Assembly (NCBI GenBank): GCA_036023115.1
Contig: JAYKKT010000086.1
Coordinates: 15,515,501 to 15,579,500, forward strand
Length of the DNA stretch: 64,000 nt
Origin: Brasenia schreberi
Lineage: Eukaryota; Streptophyta; Magnoliopsida; Nymphaeales; Cabombaceae
Direction of reading: 5' to 3'
Positions 1 through 12,086 of this stretch are shown here, one piece after another. How positions within the stretch are numbered: position 1 is the stretch's first letter; the number at the start of each line of letters is the position of its first letter. A model generated the notes under the pieces. That model was not told where the DNA came from. It saw only the letters and a program-made list of their open reading frames with translations, and ran no database searches. Made by a program: the position numbers and the translations under genes.

Positions 1-507
1 CTCACGATTTCCCCTTGTGCAACACTCCTTTCCAGCCCCAAGATCAACTCCCAATTGATAAAAGATAAAGTAGTTCTCATCTCAACCAAACATGCTTCAC
101 CCACCCCCCCTTGGCCTTTAAAGGGGGCTGATTCTATCTTGATAAACTTGATCTTATCTTATGGGATAAGCTTGAGCCTCCAATTGATCTTATCTTGATT
201 GGATAAACTTGACCCCATATTTGAATTTGAACTTGATCTCATCTTAACCGGATAAACTCCAATCTTATCTCCTTTATGCTTTTGGTAGTCGATCTGGATC
301 CAGGCTTGGATTGGGTCTCACCTGTTTATCTACTTTATTTCAAAATTCATGTGATGTTGAATTTAAAACCTTTATTTTGAAATATTCCCCCAAAGACTTA
401 AACTTTAAAAATTTGGGGTTTTTGAATTTAAAGGTTTATAAAGGTTTTAAATTGACTTTCGAAATTTAGGAGTTTTGAAAATATTTTGAAATTTTGGGTG
501 TTTACAC
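1..507. repeat. Possible LTR end remnant
   Basis: No coding capacity is visible. The stretch ends in the string GGGTGTTTACA followed by AT-rich DNA. Nearly the same terminal string ends the LTR-like blocks at 8604, 45325 and 49428. I infer an old solo LTR or LTR fragment cut by the window edge. The other end and any target duplication cannot be seen. Confidence 0.3.
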
Positions 508-1934
508 TACACACAAAATACACTATCCATAAAAATTTTAAGAATTTTAGGATCATGCAACATCGTAAATAAAATCAGAGAAAATCAAAAAAATCAGAAC
601 TGATTTTGTAAAATCTATAGTTCCTGTAATAGAGGTTGGGTCAAAATCTCATATCTTTGTATACAATGAACCTTTTTTATTGAAAATGATCTCATTAGAA
701 ATATGAAATCCATAGCTTTTCAACAAGATCAATTTCATAAAAATCGGAGATCTAAGTAAAAAGATACAATCATTTTTCTAAACCTCTTTTTCTCTGTTAT
801 GGATCTGTCTCAAAAATCTGAGTGGGGTATATTCTCAGATTTAATTATATAACTACATTAAAATAAAAATAAAATAGTTTCTAAATTTATAGATCAAACT
901 CTATCTTCTGTAAAATTTTGAGAATTTTTAAAGATCTAGAAGCTATCCAAAAATATCAGGCAATAAGTCTCTGAAAATATAACCGGTTTCTGTTTTTCAA
1001 GATTTGAAATGTTTTAATTCAAAGACCAAGTTCATGATTTTTGTCAAGTTTTTGGAATTGAAATTGGTTTTGAAAATTCACTGGATCTCAAACAATTTTT
1101 AAAATGTCTAGGCTAACCCTTGAGCATCGGTTCAAGAAAGCCTACGTCGAAAAGAATTCACTTATCCATAATTGTTACAAAGTCAGAAATCATTTTTTTG
1201 CTAGTTTGAAGCAAACTAGCTGGCACGCTCGTGCACTCGTAGTTTGAGAATTTAATTTCAAGTCTCTATATAGACTTTGGAATAAAAATTCACATTTACA
1301 ATTGTGAATTAAGTTGCAAGTTTTTTTGTTTCAGTTATGATATCACTTTACTTATTTTCTTAATTGTGATGGAAATGAGAAAAATGAATTGATTCACAGT
1401 CGGAGAGAGTATAAAAGCCATCAAAGCAAGGGTAGAAGGTTAGCTACAAGAGTACATAATATTTAGATGCATATCGTCAGCATCGACATCAAAGTGAAGC
1501 ATATAACCTATCTCTCAACCATGTCAAGAAATCCCTTTTCATCCCTTTCTCATTAATCTTTCCAACAATAGTGTTATCCTTCAAAACAACTACTTGCTAA
1601 GAAATTATGAGTTCAACTACCCAATTTCTTCACAATGTGCTAATACTTGCATGTATGTTTTAGTTATATTTCCATAGTTTTTCTAGAAATCATGCCCCTT
1701 CTAACCATCAAATTGTAGCAGCAACAATTCATGAAGATTGCAACATTAGGGGTGGTTTTCATGGATGTACGGTTAAAGGGAGTATCTCTGTAGGGTACAC
1801 ATTCAAAGACTGGTTGTTTCTTGATTGAATTATTGATTATTTCTTTAATTTCTCAATTGGAAATATATTTTGGTGTTTATGACTTCCTCAAGTTCTAGTG
1901 CTCAACAAGATAGCAACAACATTAATACCGCAAA
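508..1934. other. AT-rich intergenic DNA, no gene seen
   Basis: No reading frame with recognisable protein similarity. A short hairpin lies at 1200-1220 (8-bp arms GCTAGTTT/AAACTAGC). The right part may belong to the 5' non-coding end of the hAT remnant that follows. Confidence 0.5.
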
Positions 1935-4900
1935 AGAAAATAATGAAGATTACAATCCTCTTTGGATGTGACTAAATATTTAAAGACGTTTGAAGGAGAA
2001 GGTAATTGGAAATGGGTTTGTAATTTTTATCTCTAAGGAAAACAGGGAACTTATACTAGACTTAGAGAACATTTACTTTAAATTTCACGTAAAGGCATTG
2101 CAACTTGTAGAAAAGTCAAGCCTGATGGCACCATTGAAATGAAAAACTTGAAGAAAAAGCTTTGAGGGAAATAGAAATGTAAACCTTAGGGAAGTTCCTT
2201 TACCTTTGTGATTGACAATTCCTTCACAACTGTATGAAAATTTTAGTTCCAATAAATAATCAAGACCTATGATATAATTCTTCAATATTAAATTTTAAAT
2301 GTGAAATATGGGATTCAGTTTGAGCTTTATTGGTAGTCTTCTGTCCCAATAAGATAGGATGGCATACTAGTGGTTGTCACTATATAGGTCCAAGAGAAAT
2401 ATGCATGGTGTATATATGTATGAATGCCAAATTACACACAAACAAAAATAAGATTGGTTGCCTTATGAGAGTAATACTGGTTTAAGGGTCATGGAGTTAT
2501 GAATCAACTAAAGAAAGTCAAGTTTTCCAACAAGTAGGTAATAAGAAAACCAACAAAAACCAACAATTTGCAAATCTAAAACAATGATGAAATGATAACG
2601 CTGATATGATTGCAAAATTGATAGACACAAGCACAACTTTTTATTGGTTCATATTTTTGGTGTATGAATATGCTATAACTCCAGCTTTTGTTAAGAATGC
2701 AATATTAATTAGGAATATACCATATTTTGGAATATAACTTAATTCAAATGCAAGAAGAACAAGACAATTTAAACAAATTTAAACTCTAAGTATAAGATTG
2801 GTTTATTGAATAACATGCGAGACTTGATTTGATGAATACATAGTAATAGGCACACATGACTATGTTGTTGAATTGATTAGAGTTAATACACTAAATAAAG
2901 ATTTCGAGAAATTCTAAGAAATGAGTTGGACAAAAGATATAGATACATGTGATTGATCCTTAGTGCCATAAAATTAGATGGGTACTTGACTTAAACTGCA
3001 TCGACATAGACAAAGGAAGCGCAATAGTTTTTGTTTGGGTGGAACAATCACATATACACCAATCTATGCAATAAAGAGAAGCACATAAAAGTTGAACTAG
3101 AATTTCTGAATGTTCACTCTTGTCTCTTTCCAATAATGGTAAACACCCTATTTATAGTTTTTTTATGGTGTTTTAAGAAAGAAAAACCTGATGCAACAAT
3201 TTTCATTTTGAGAAATCAAAACAACTAAGACAAGAATTTGAAATTTATGGTATTTGCACTAATCTTATTTCCTTCTTGAGTTTGCTGCAAATGATAAGTA
3301 AAAATGCTTCCAGCACATGTGGAACCACCTAACCTTGATTTGGTTCAATTTTATGAAGAATATATCGTAATGATCAAATTTTGGTAACTTCAATAATTTC
3401 ACAAGAATGAAAATTATTTGTTGGCTTTATTTCGTGTTGGATTCAGCCTTTCCAATAACATGATATTTAGATTTATGTGTAAAACCACGGTGTTAAGATT
3501 TTGGCAACTTCAATAATTTTATGAGAATGGAAAGTTTTGGTTGTCTCCCTTTTTCGTTTGATTCATAAAACTTGCTATTCTCATGCCATTTAGCTTCATA
3601 CATAACATGTGTTCAGATTTTGCACATGAGTCATTTGTTTCCATACTTGAATGTTCAACCTTATGTATGAGTCATACATATGAGCTTTTATGTAATTTTA
3701 TATATTACATTCATGGATATTATACAAAACCATACACCCCCTTATTATACACATGCATATATACATATTATGCATATTTTATATAAACATATATATTCCT
3801 TTTTTAAGGTGAACACATATACTTTATGATACTATATATATAGTTTTACACATAGAATATATAGGTTAGTCTTTCAGCTATTACATATATTCATATACTT
3901 ACGTTACATTCTGATATACATATATCTATATATGTATGTATAGCATACAAGTATTATGTATGCATGACTTTCTATAATGATCACAAATACTTTGGATATT
4001 GCTACCTTGCTGAAATTCTCTCAAATGACAGACCCTTTTATATTGCAAATAAGGTAGTGTATTTTACAACTTTTCGTTTCTTATTCTTATATTTTCTTGA
4101 TATTTTTCTGGACTAGCAACTTCATATTTGCTTTGGTACATTGTAAAACAGATTTGGACCCTCTTGATAAATATCCCATAATCCAAGGTTTACAGAAACA
4201 TTTTACATTTTAAAAATTGGATATTTTCAATGAGATTGGAAGCTTTTACTAATGTAAAAAAAAGAAAATATAATTTGTCTCCTCTAAATAAGGTAGTTGA
4301 CATGTAAGCTAGATCTCAACTAAATAGTAAAATTACTAAAATGTTCTATACTAATGGTTTATAATTTAATTTTATCAAAAAATCTATATTATTTGAGCTC
4401 ATATACTTTTGTTGCTAATAATGATTTGAGTAGTTATGTACCTCCATGATACAATAAATTAAGAACAATGTTACTTCAACAAGAAAAGTCTAATATGTAA
4501 AAGTTTAATGCAACTCATTAAAGGTGCTTGATTAGATAAAGAGGTAACTAGCCACTTTTAGTAATGGTCATATGTTTGCTAAATCTATCAAATGGTTTTA
4601 ATGAGGTAAAAGATAAATATTTTATTATAAATTTGATGAAAGAAGTGATTAATAAAGTGAAGCGTAAAAATGTTCTTTAGGTTATCACTAATAATGCAAA
4701 GGTACTCGAGAAATAATTGAAAGCATTTATCCAATGATCTATTGGAGTCCATGTGTTGTGCACACTCTTAACCTTGCCTTCAAAAATATATACAATGCAA
4801 AGAATGCTGAGTCTAATTAAGAAATTTATGATGATTGTTATTAGATCATAGAGGTTTATGTTGATGTTGTGTTTGTTAAAAATTCATTATTAATCATTTT

Positions 4901-5880
4901 ATGATATTAGCTATTTTAATGGACTTTTTTCTTGTAAGATCATTTATGTTGCCGACACTGAATTTTAAGCATTTTCTTGATATAATGGTTATGAGTGATG
5001 AATGAGCAGCTTATCATTATGATCAAGGCAAGGCTAGATTTGCAAGAGAAAAGGTAGTAAATAAGAGTTAGTGGAATACACTCAATTACATCATTGCTTT
5101 CATAATTCTCATACATGACATGTTAAGAGAATATGATATCGACAAGCTACGGTTTCACTTAGTATATGAGCAATTGGATTCTATGATTAAGAAGGTAAAG
5201 CTTGCAAATTATAAGTACGAAAGAAATATATTTGATGTGGTTTCTTCATTTGATAACGTGGTGCATCGATACTTGTTTTGCGATGGTGAAAAAGTGACAC
5301 ACAACGTCATTGTTTAGTCTTGAATCTACGGTAATTTTTTTATTGTATCTTTGATATTTTAGAAGAATTCAATCTTGGTTAAGTTTGAAGGTTTTATAGT
5401 GATGCTTGCTCAAAGAAGATCCTAGTAGAGTACATCCACATACGGATATTGAAACTTTTATTCAAAGAATAAAATACGTTGCGAGGTTATTTCATGACTA
5501 TAATGTTTGTATTAAACTTTTAAAATAATTTGCTCAATTTTCCTTGATGAGTGTGTTTTAATGATTCATAATATTTGTTTAGAAGGTTAACAAATAAGAT
5601 GTTAAAGCTGGGTGGGCAAACTTTGGTATATTGATACCTCTATGGTTTCAAGGTGCTTTTAAGACCTACTTCATCTTTATGTTGTGAACACAATTGGAGC
5701 ACTTATTCCACTATTCATTTGCTTAAGAGGAATAAATTTGATTCAAAGCTTATTAGGAATTTGATATTCATGCACAACAATGTTCCTCTTCTGTCAAGGA
5801 ATACCTCACAATATAATGCATAGAAGACAAAATGTGATATTCGTAGAGATATTTTGAAATGATGGAATATATGAGAATTC
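1935..5880 (+). mobile_element. Degenerate hAT-family DNA transposon (BED / DUF659 / hAT dimerisation)
   Basis: Three protein remnants occur in transposase order on one strand. At about 1957-2166 the translation (with stops) resembles a BED zinc-finger region: DVTKYLKTFEGEGNWKWVC, then TYTRLREHLL and KGIATCRKVKPDG. At about 4400-4800 a DUF659-like part shows SSYVPP-YNKLRTMLLQQEK and, after frame changes, WSPCVVHTLNL. At 5668-5820 the C-terminal dimerisation signature reads CCEHNWSTYSTIHLLKRNK, followed by LIFMHNN. Numerous stops and frameshifts separate the blocks, so no protein can be made. About 2.2 kb of non-coding sequence (2200-4380) lies between the first two blocks and may be intron plus decay. 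I did not find clear terminal inverted repeats or an 8-bp duplication. Confidence 0.75.
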
Positions 5881-6959
5881 TCGAGTTTGCTAACATTTCT
5901 CTTGATGAGATGGATTGAAAATGATTGTTTTATTCAAAAATGTTGATAAGAACATTCAAAATGATAATGAAATTCTTGAACTATAGTGTCATTAGACTTT
6001 TAAATTTTTTGTCATTATGTAAGATAACTAGTAGTTGTTTTTTAAGTTTAATGGTTACTTTGCTTGTTTTTGAGATCCTTAAAAGTGAATGCGTTTTTTA
6101 TATTTATCAGTTTAATGCAATCTAATATTAAATTATCGTTGAATGGTACAAAATGCATTTTGTTTTTCATTTGCCATATATATATATATTGTCATTTCTC
6201 TTTTTTTAAGTTTTGAAGATATTGTTTGTTGTATCCCATTTCCTTTTCTGTCTATCATAGGCTAATGACAAAAGGTAGAAGGTATTTTTGAAGTTTTTCT
6301 CAAAAAAGACCAGCACTTCCGGTGCACAAAATACTTGTTTGTTGAGTCCTTTCATATGAGAATTTATGGAAATTAGCAAATGGTATTACAAGTTCAAGTT
6401 GGTTTAGCCGGGGGAGATGTATCATTTAAAAATATAGAACATGAACCTTAAACACAATATGTTAAAAATAATACAATCTTTTTTATAAATAAACTCATTT
6501 TTCATAACGTCATCTTATGTCGGGGCTCGTCTTCTAGGACGAGCCTAGTACGATGGAAACACAACGTTCCTTCCATCCATCCACCCACAGATGTATGTAT
6601 GTGTAAATCGTGCTGAATGTACAAACACTTTAATTAACCAAAGCGGGAAATATCAACTCTTACGACCAGCCTTTTTTTAACAGTAGCATCATCATCGTTT
6701 TAAACTACGAAGAGTATGAATAAAGCCGGCACCTGTACCTGATTTCTTGGTCTTGTATAACCTCAATTGGCAATGTGATCTTCAAAGGAGAGATAATTAG
6801 AAAAAATTAAAAAAATATTACCTCCTAACACTCTCTTTTTGGTGTGTGATATAAGCCCGCTTTTAGATTTTTTTGACTGAAGTTTTTCCTAGCATGTCGA
6901 GCAAGGATCGATCTCCCGTACTACTAAATTTGCTTGTTCTCATAAATTTGAATTTGTTG
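5881..6959. other. AT-rich intergenic DNA
   Basis: No gene recognised. Contains an 8-bp-arm hairpin near 6524-6545 (GGCTCGTC/GACGAGCC). It may include the 3' end of the hAT remnant. Confidence 0.4.
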
Positions 6960-7697
6960 GACTTAGGTATTTGATGACCCTTAGGTGGTGCAATGGGGAT
7001 TTGATTCTTGATGGAGCTAAACGAGGTGAGTTAGGTTTTGGGTTGGGCTCTACGGGATCCAAATTCGATTTAGCCTTTTGTAATGTGACCAAATCAAATC
7101 CAATCCAATGGGTTTGGGTTACGGATCTTGGAACGGGTTGGAGTTTTGATTTGGTGGAACTTAATTGGATCTAACTTAATATCTGATTTTAAGTCAAAGA
7201 ATCCAATTAGGAATGGGCCTGGGTGTTGGGATTTGGATTTCAGAGATTTGGGATCTGACTTCGAATTTTCGAGTTTTAAACTTGAACTGGCTGGATATGG
7301 ATCCGACTAGGGGTCCAAGTGAAGCAAAGGGCGTGACTTTGGATCAAGGTGATTGGATCGAGTTCGATAGAAGGGGGGATCTTTAGAGAAGAGGGAAACG
7401 GCCGTGGCGATGGTGGTAAGGCGGCAGGGTGGCGACGAGGCGGCAAGTGGCCGAACGCGGAAGTGGGATATCGGCGAGCGATGAAGGCTCTGGCTGGCGA
7501 TGGCGGACGGCGCAGTGACTCTGGTAATCTCTGTCCCCTTTTTCTTGTTGGTTAGTGGAGAAGAGGCGGAAGGTGGCGGTTTGGGTCTTTTCTACGACGG
7601 TGATGGATGGCGGTGAGCAAGGGAAGTGGTGGTCGGGATTCGATTGCAGAGGCTGCTGTGGCAGATTGGTGGTTCTCAGTAAGACAAACACACTCGT

Positions 7698-7879
<182 letters not shown>

Positions 7880-8255
7880 CGATAGTGGAGTCGGTTTGGA
7901 ACGGCGATGGGTATCAGCAAGGTGGTCAAGCTGCTAGGTGAGGGTTAGAGAAGGCGATTGAGTGGGGGAGAAGGCCATTGGTTGAGATGGTCCGGTTGTG
8001 GTGGGAGAGATAAAAGCAACTCGGTTTCGGGCAACTGGTTGTTGACTTGGCGATGATCAGGAGTGACGATGGCCAGGATCACGAGAGAGAGGGAGAGAGA
8101 GAGCCTTTTGCTTCTGTACACAACATTGGTTTGGAAAAATGAAGCTCAATACTACTCTCTCTCAATGGATCTAATGGGTTTTTGACGTTGAGGATGGATC
8201 AAATTACTAAGTTGTTGCTGCTTGGGAGTTGCTTGCAGAGAGGTCTCTGGAGGTT

Positions 8256-8415
8256 GATAGCAGAGGAGTCGATCGATCGTTTGCTTTGTTCATTTGCTTT
8301 TCTACTGCATATGTACGTTGTTCAGCTGTTGAGCTGATAGTAGTGGAGTTGATCGATCGTTTGCTTTGTTCATTTGCTTTTTTGTTGCATATGTACTGTT
8401 CAACTGTTTTTTATG
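8256..8415. repeat. 80-bp tandem duplication
   Basis: Two head-to-tail copies (8256-8335 and 8336-8415) sharing the core GATCGATCGTTTGCTTTGTT, with a few substitutions between copies. It lies inside the LTR-like block. Confidence 0.85.
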
Positions 8416-8773
8416 TTGACCTCTTGCAATCCGGGATGTTCATTCCCTTTAATGTACTTTGTTGAGTCCCAATCAAATTGGTATTCACGTTGAGCTTTCA
8501 TTGGGTTGTTTCTTTTTATCCTTATTTTCATCAAATGGACGTATCTTTAAGCTCAATTAAGCTTTAAATTGTTATTTGGAGTGAGATTTTTGGGTGTTTA
8601 CAGCACCACGGCTCAATAAAAGACATGAACCGACTCGATCCTTTGTAGCTGGACTAGGCTTACAGCTCTCAAATGGGCAGGCTCCGGCGCAACCAAGCCA
8701 AACGCCTTGTGGGCTGAGGACAGTTGGAGTCTGCTTGGGCCAGCCAACATTTTATGGAGGACAATATATATAC

Positions 8774-8804
<31 letters not shown>

Positions 8805-8825
8805 CATATATATATGTATATATAT

Positions 8826-9069
8826 GATTTGGTGCATTGGTATACTAAAATTCAGTCTCCCATATATATATACATATGTATATACATATGTATATATATA
8901 TACATATGTATATATATATACATATGTATATATATATACATATGTATATATATATATACATATGTATATACATATGTATATATATATACATATACATATA
9001 TATATATATGTATATATATATGTATATATATATGGGAGACTGAATTTTAGTATACCAATGCACCAAATC
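8826..9069. repeat. Foldback (hairpin) element with TA/TACATA core
   Basis: The left arm from 8826 and the right arm ending at 9069 are perfect reverse complements for at least 44 bp (GATTTGGTGCATTGGTATAC... on the left, ending ...GCACCAAATC on the right). The core is built of TATACATA units and is itself near-palindromic, so the whole 244 bp can fold back. No coding capacity. It resembles a MITE or foldback element. A TA target duplication is possible but ambiguous because the left flank is itself TA repeat. Confidence 0.9.
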
Positions 9070-9331
9070 TAGATCATCTGATTAAAAGATCGGATGGTTA
9101 CATTTAAATTCTGCTTGCAACTGTTAGGTACCATGTCTTCTTTGAATGGCTACAATTGGACCTACATTTAGCTTTTTCAATCACAAAACAATGAAAGTAC
9201 AATATAGATAAGAACCATGTCTGAATTTTTTCGTGTTATTTGCTTGACTAAGTTTGGTTTACAATAATATGCCAGCTTTTTCACTCCTTTTTTTTCTTCC
9301 TTAATGCTCTGTTTTGTAGAGAAACAAACCT

Positions 9332-9400
9332 ATAGTACTTGTGCTTCTATCTACACGCTACCCCATTGTAAATTAAACTGCACATGGAAAGTTCTATATG

Positions 9401-9495
<95 letters not shown>

Positions 9496-9563
9496 ATAAT
9501 AGTACTTGTGCTTCTATCTACACGCTACCCCATTGTAAATTAAACTGCACATGGAAAGTTCTA
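9332..9563. repeat. (TA)n array between 65-bp direct repeats
   Basis: The sequence at 9332-9396 recurs at 9499-9563 (offset 167 bp) with no differences that I can see. A TA array of about 80 bp (about 9406-9487, with TATG variants at its edges) lies between the copies. Confidence 0.9.
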
Positions 9564-9569
9564 ATGTAT

Positions 9570-10480
9570 ATATATGCCTGACCTTCTTCATGCATGCCAG
9601 CTGGGCTGAACCCACCTTTGTGCCAAGGTTTCCTGGTTTGGCCTAAAGAGTTCTTTTAGGGTGTCTTGGTACAAGGTTTCAAAGAGAACATGACCCTTGC
9701 TTTTTATTGCTCACAATTCTAACTTTCATTGTGCATCAAACATAAAACCATCACTATTATGAAATTGATTTTATAAGCCTAATTTGGATCAAAAACTTCA
9801 GTAACAAGAAAGAGGTGTGCCACAGAAACTCTATCAAAGAGTTAAACTCAAGCATCTTCTTCTCTTATATGAAAACTTAAATGTCGGTAGAACTCGCCAG
9901 TCAAACGTAAACTATGATTACAAGTCCATGTGGGTTTAGGCCTATAGTTCAAGTTTCAAGAGCCTACCACCATGAATCAAACCCACACTTAAAAACATAG
10001 GCTCATATTCTTTTAGCCCAATGACATTGGCCCATTTTGCCAACTCTATTTACAACAAGAGCATGGATGCCTCTTAATAAATTCCTCAAAAGTAAATGTT
10101 TTCAGGTCTTCATGTAATTACAAGATGAAATGGACCTATAGTTCTAGTTTTATGTGCCCGGCCTTTTTAACAAAAAAAAGCCCTTGGGAGGAAGAGGTTA
10201 GCTTTCCTAATGAAGTGTGGTGGAAGTTCATTGAAAGCATCAGCAGGTCAAAGGTTCGAATGGTCGGAGGAAGGGATTGTTTGCAGTTGAAGGGTCTGGT
10301 TATCTCAATTTTGCTTGCAGGCGGGAAAAAAAGCAAAAACCGAATTTGTTCATGCAAACCGAGCCGGAGAGGGTCTCTGATGGGTGACTCGGTGGTGGGG
10401 TGAGGGAAGAGGTAAGGTGGGGCCTGGCTAGGACACCCTGACCCAGTTGTTGGAGAAACAACGGAAAGTCAAAACGACGT
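9570..10480. other. Intergenic DNA upstream of the kinase gene
   Basis: No gene recognised. The open frames at 10125-10403 on both strands have no family signature that I know. Confidence 0.45.
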
Positions 10481-11202
10481 GTTTAGTAGTTGTTGGTACT
10501 GTCGTTCATGTGAAGACGGGCGTGGAAGGAACCGGGATCGTCCGTTCCTTGTTGCAAAATTAACTTATTACCGTCTCATCGTTTTGTTTACAGTTTCTTC
10601 TTAAATCCGCTGGTCTGGTTTGTGAATTACGACGCGGTTGAAGGTATTCTTCTTCTTCTTCTCCCTAAATCCTCTACCCATCTCCTCATTAATAAAGTAC
10701 GAATCCTTATTTGGACCTTCCTCCGCCCCCACCCTTCTCTATCTTTCAATCGTCCTTTCCGTTCCGATCTTCTATTTTCTGTATCTCATTTTTCTTCTGA
10801 CATGATAAATTGATCCCAAACTTCCATTTTGCGTAATTGTGATCCTTAAGACTGGATCTCTTGGTCGGCTGCATCTAGGGTTTTGAGCCCTACAGTCGAT
10901 CGTCCTGATAAGATTTCGGATTCCCCTCTTCTTGTGGATATCTCTCCTTTTGGCGTTGTTTGAATCTTTTCCATACTCGTCCTGGTAACCTGAATAGCGT
11001 TTACTTTTTCCCCTTTTATGGTGATGATTTTTTCTCTGAACGCTCAAGTCTTGGGCGTTCGTTCATCTGAATTTCGTTGATTCAAGCCCGCAAAATCTTA
11101 TCTTCTGTTTGATGAAAGACGGATCCGAGAGGAGGAGTTCTTTTCTCCTCGGCCGATTTATCTATCTTTAAAAGGAAGCACAAGGTGTGGAATTAACATA
11201 GA
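10481..11202 (+). promoter_or_regulatory. Probable promoter and 5' leader of the CPK gene
   Basis: The DNA becomes richer in pyrimidine tracts (TTCTTCTTCTTCTTCTCCC near 10646, CCTCCGCCCCCACCCTTCTC near 10720). This is typical of plant 5' UTRs. No convincing TATA box or transcription start can be fixed by eye, and a leader intron is possible. The assignment rests mainly on position before the ATG at 11203. Confidence 0.35.
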
Positions 11203-12023
11203 ATGGGAAATACGTGCGTCGGCCCCAGTTTTTCGAAAACTGGCTTCTTTCAGACGGTTTCCGCCGCTGCCACCGGCCAGCTATGGAGGCCCAAGGCTCC
11301 CGACCAGATTCTCGCGCCGGACGGTTCCGAACTCCACTCAAACGCCGCACCGGAGCCAACGAAACGCGGGGAACCACCGCTCCCTGTTCAGGCTAAGGCC
11401 CCATCACCAGTGAAGATGACAGAACAGGAGGAGCCTCCGAAGAAGCCAGAGCAAGAGAAGCCCACGAGTTCTCAACCATCGTCGGAAGTGAAGAGGCAGC
11501 ACAGTATCCGCAGTTGCGTCCTCGGCCGGAAGACGGAGAACTTGAAGGACCTGTATTCTTTGGGGAGGAAGCTCGGGCAGGGCCAATTCGGAACCACCTA
11601 TCTATGTGTGGAGAAGGCCACCGGAAAAGAGTACGCCTGCAAGTCTATCGCTAAGAGGAAGTTGACAACGGAAGAGGATGTGGAAGATGTGAGAAGGGAA
11701 ATTCAGATAATGCACCATCTTGCTGGACACCCAAATGTGATATCGATCAAGGGTGCGTACGAGGATCATGTAGCGGTTCACGTGGTGATGGAGTTGTGCG
11801 CTGGGGGAGAGCTTTTCGATAGGATCATTGCCAAAGGCCATTATACAGAGAGGCAAGCAGCCGATCTTGCCAGGATTATAGTCGGTGTTGTGGAAGCATG
11901 CCATTCTCTAGGGGTCATGCACCGCGATCTAAAGCCCGAAAATTTCCTTTTCATTGATCAAAGTGAGGAATCTCCCCTCAAAACTATTGATTTCGGGTTG
12001 TCTATCTTCTTCAAACCAGGTAC

Positions 12024-12086
<63 letters not shown>

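Noticed and set aside
6523..6546. Hairpin GGCTCGTC/GACGAGCC
   Set aside because: Eight-bp arms are common by chance in 64 kb and no related structure was seen around it.
8594..9581. Open frames of Tyr/Ile/Cys repeats
   Set aside because: Products of TA and TACATA arrays; both strands are open for the same trivial reason.
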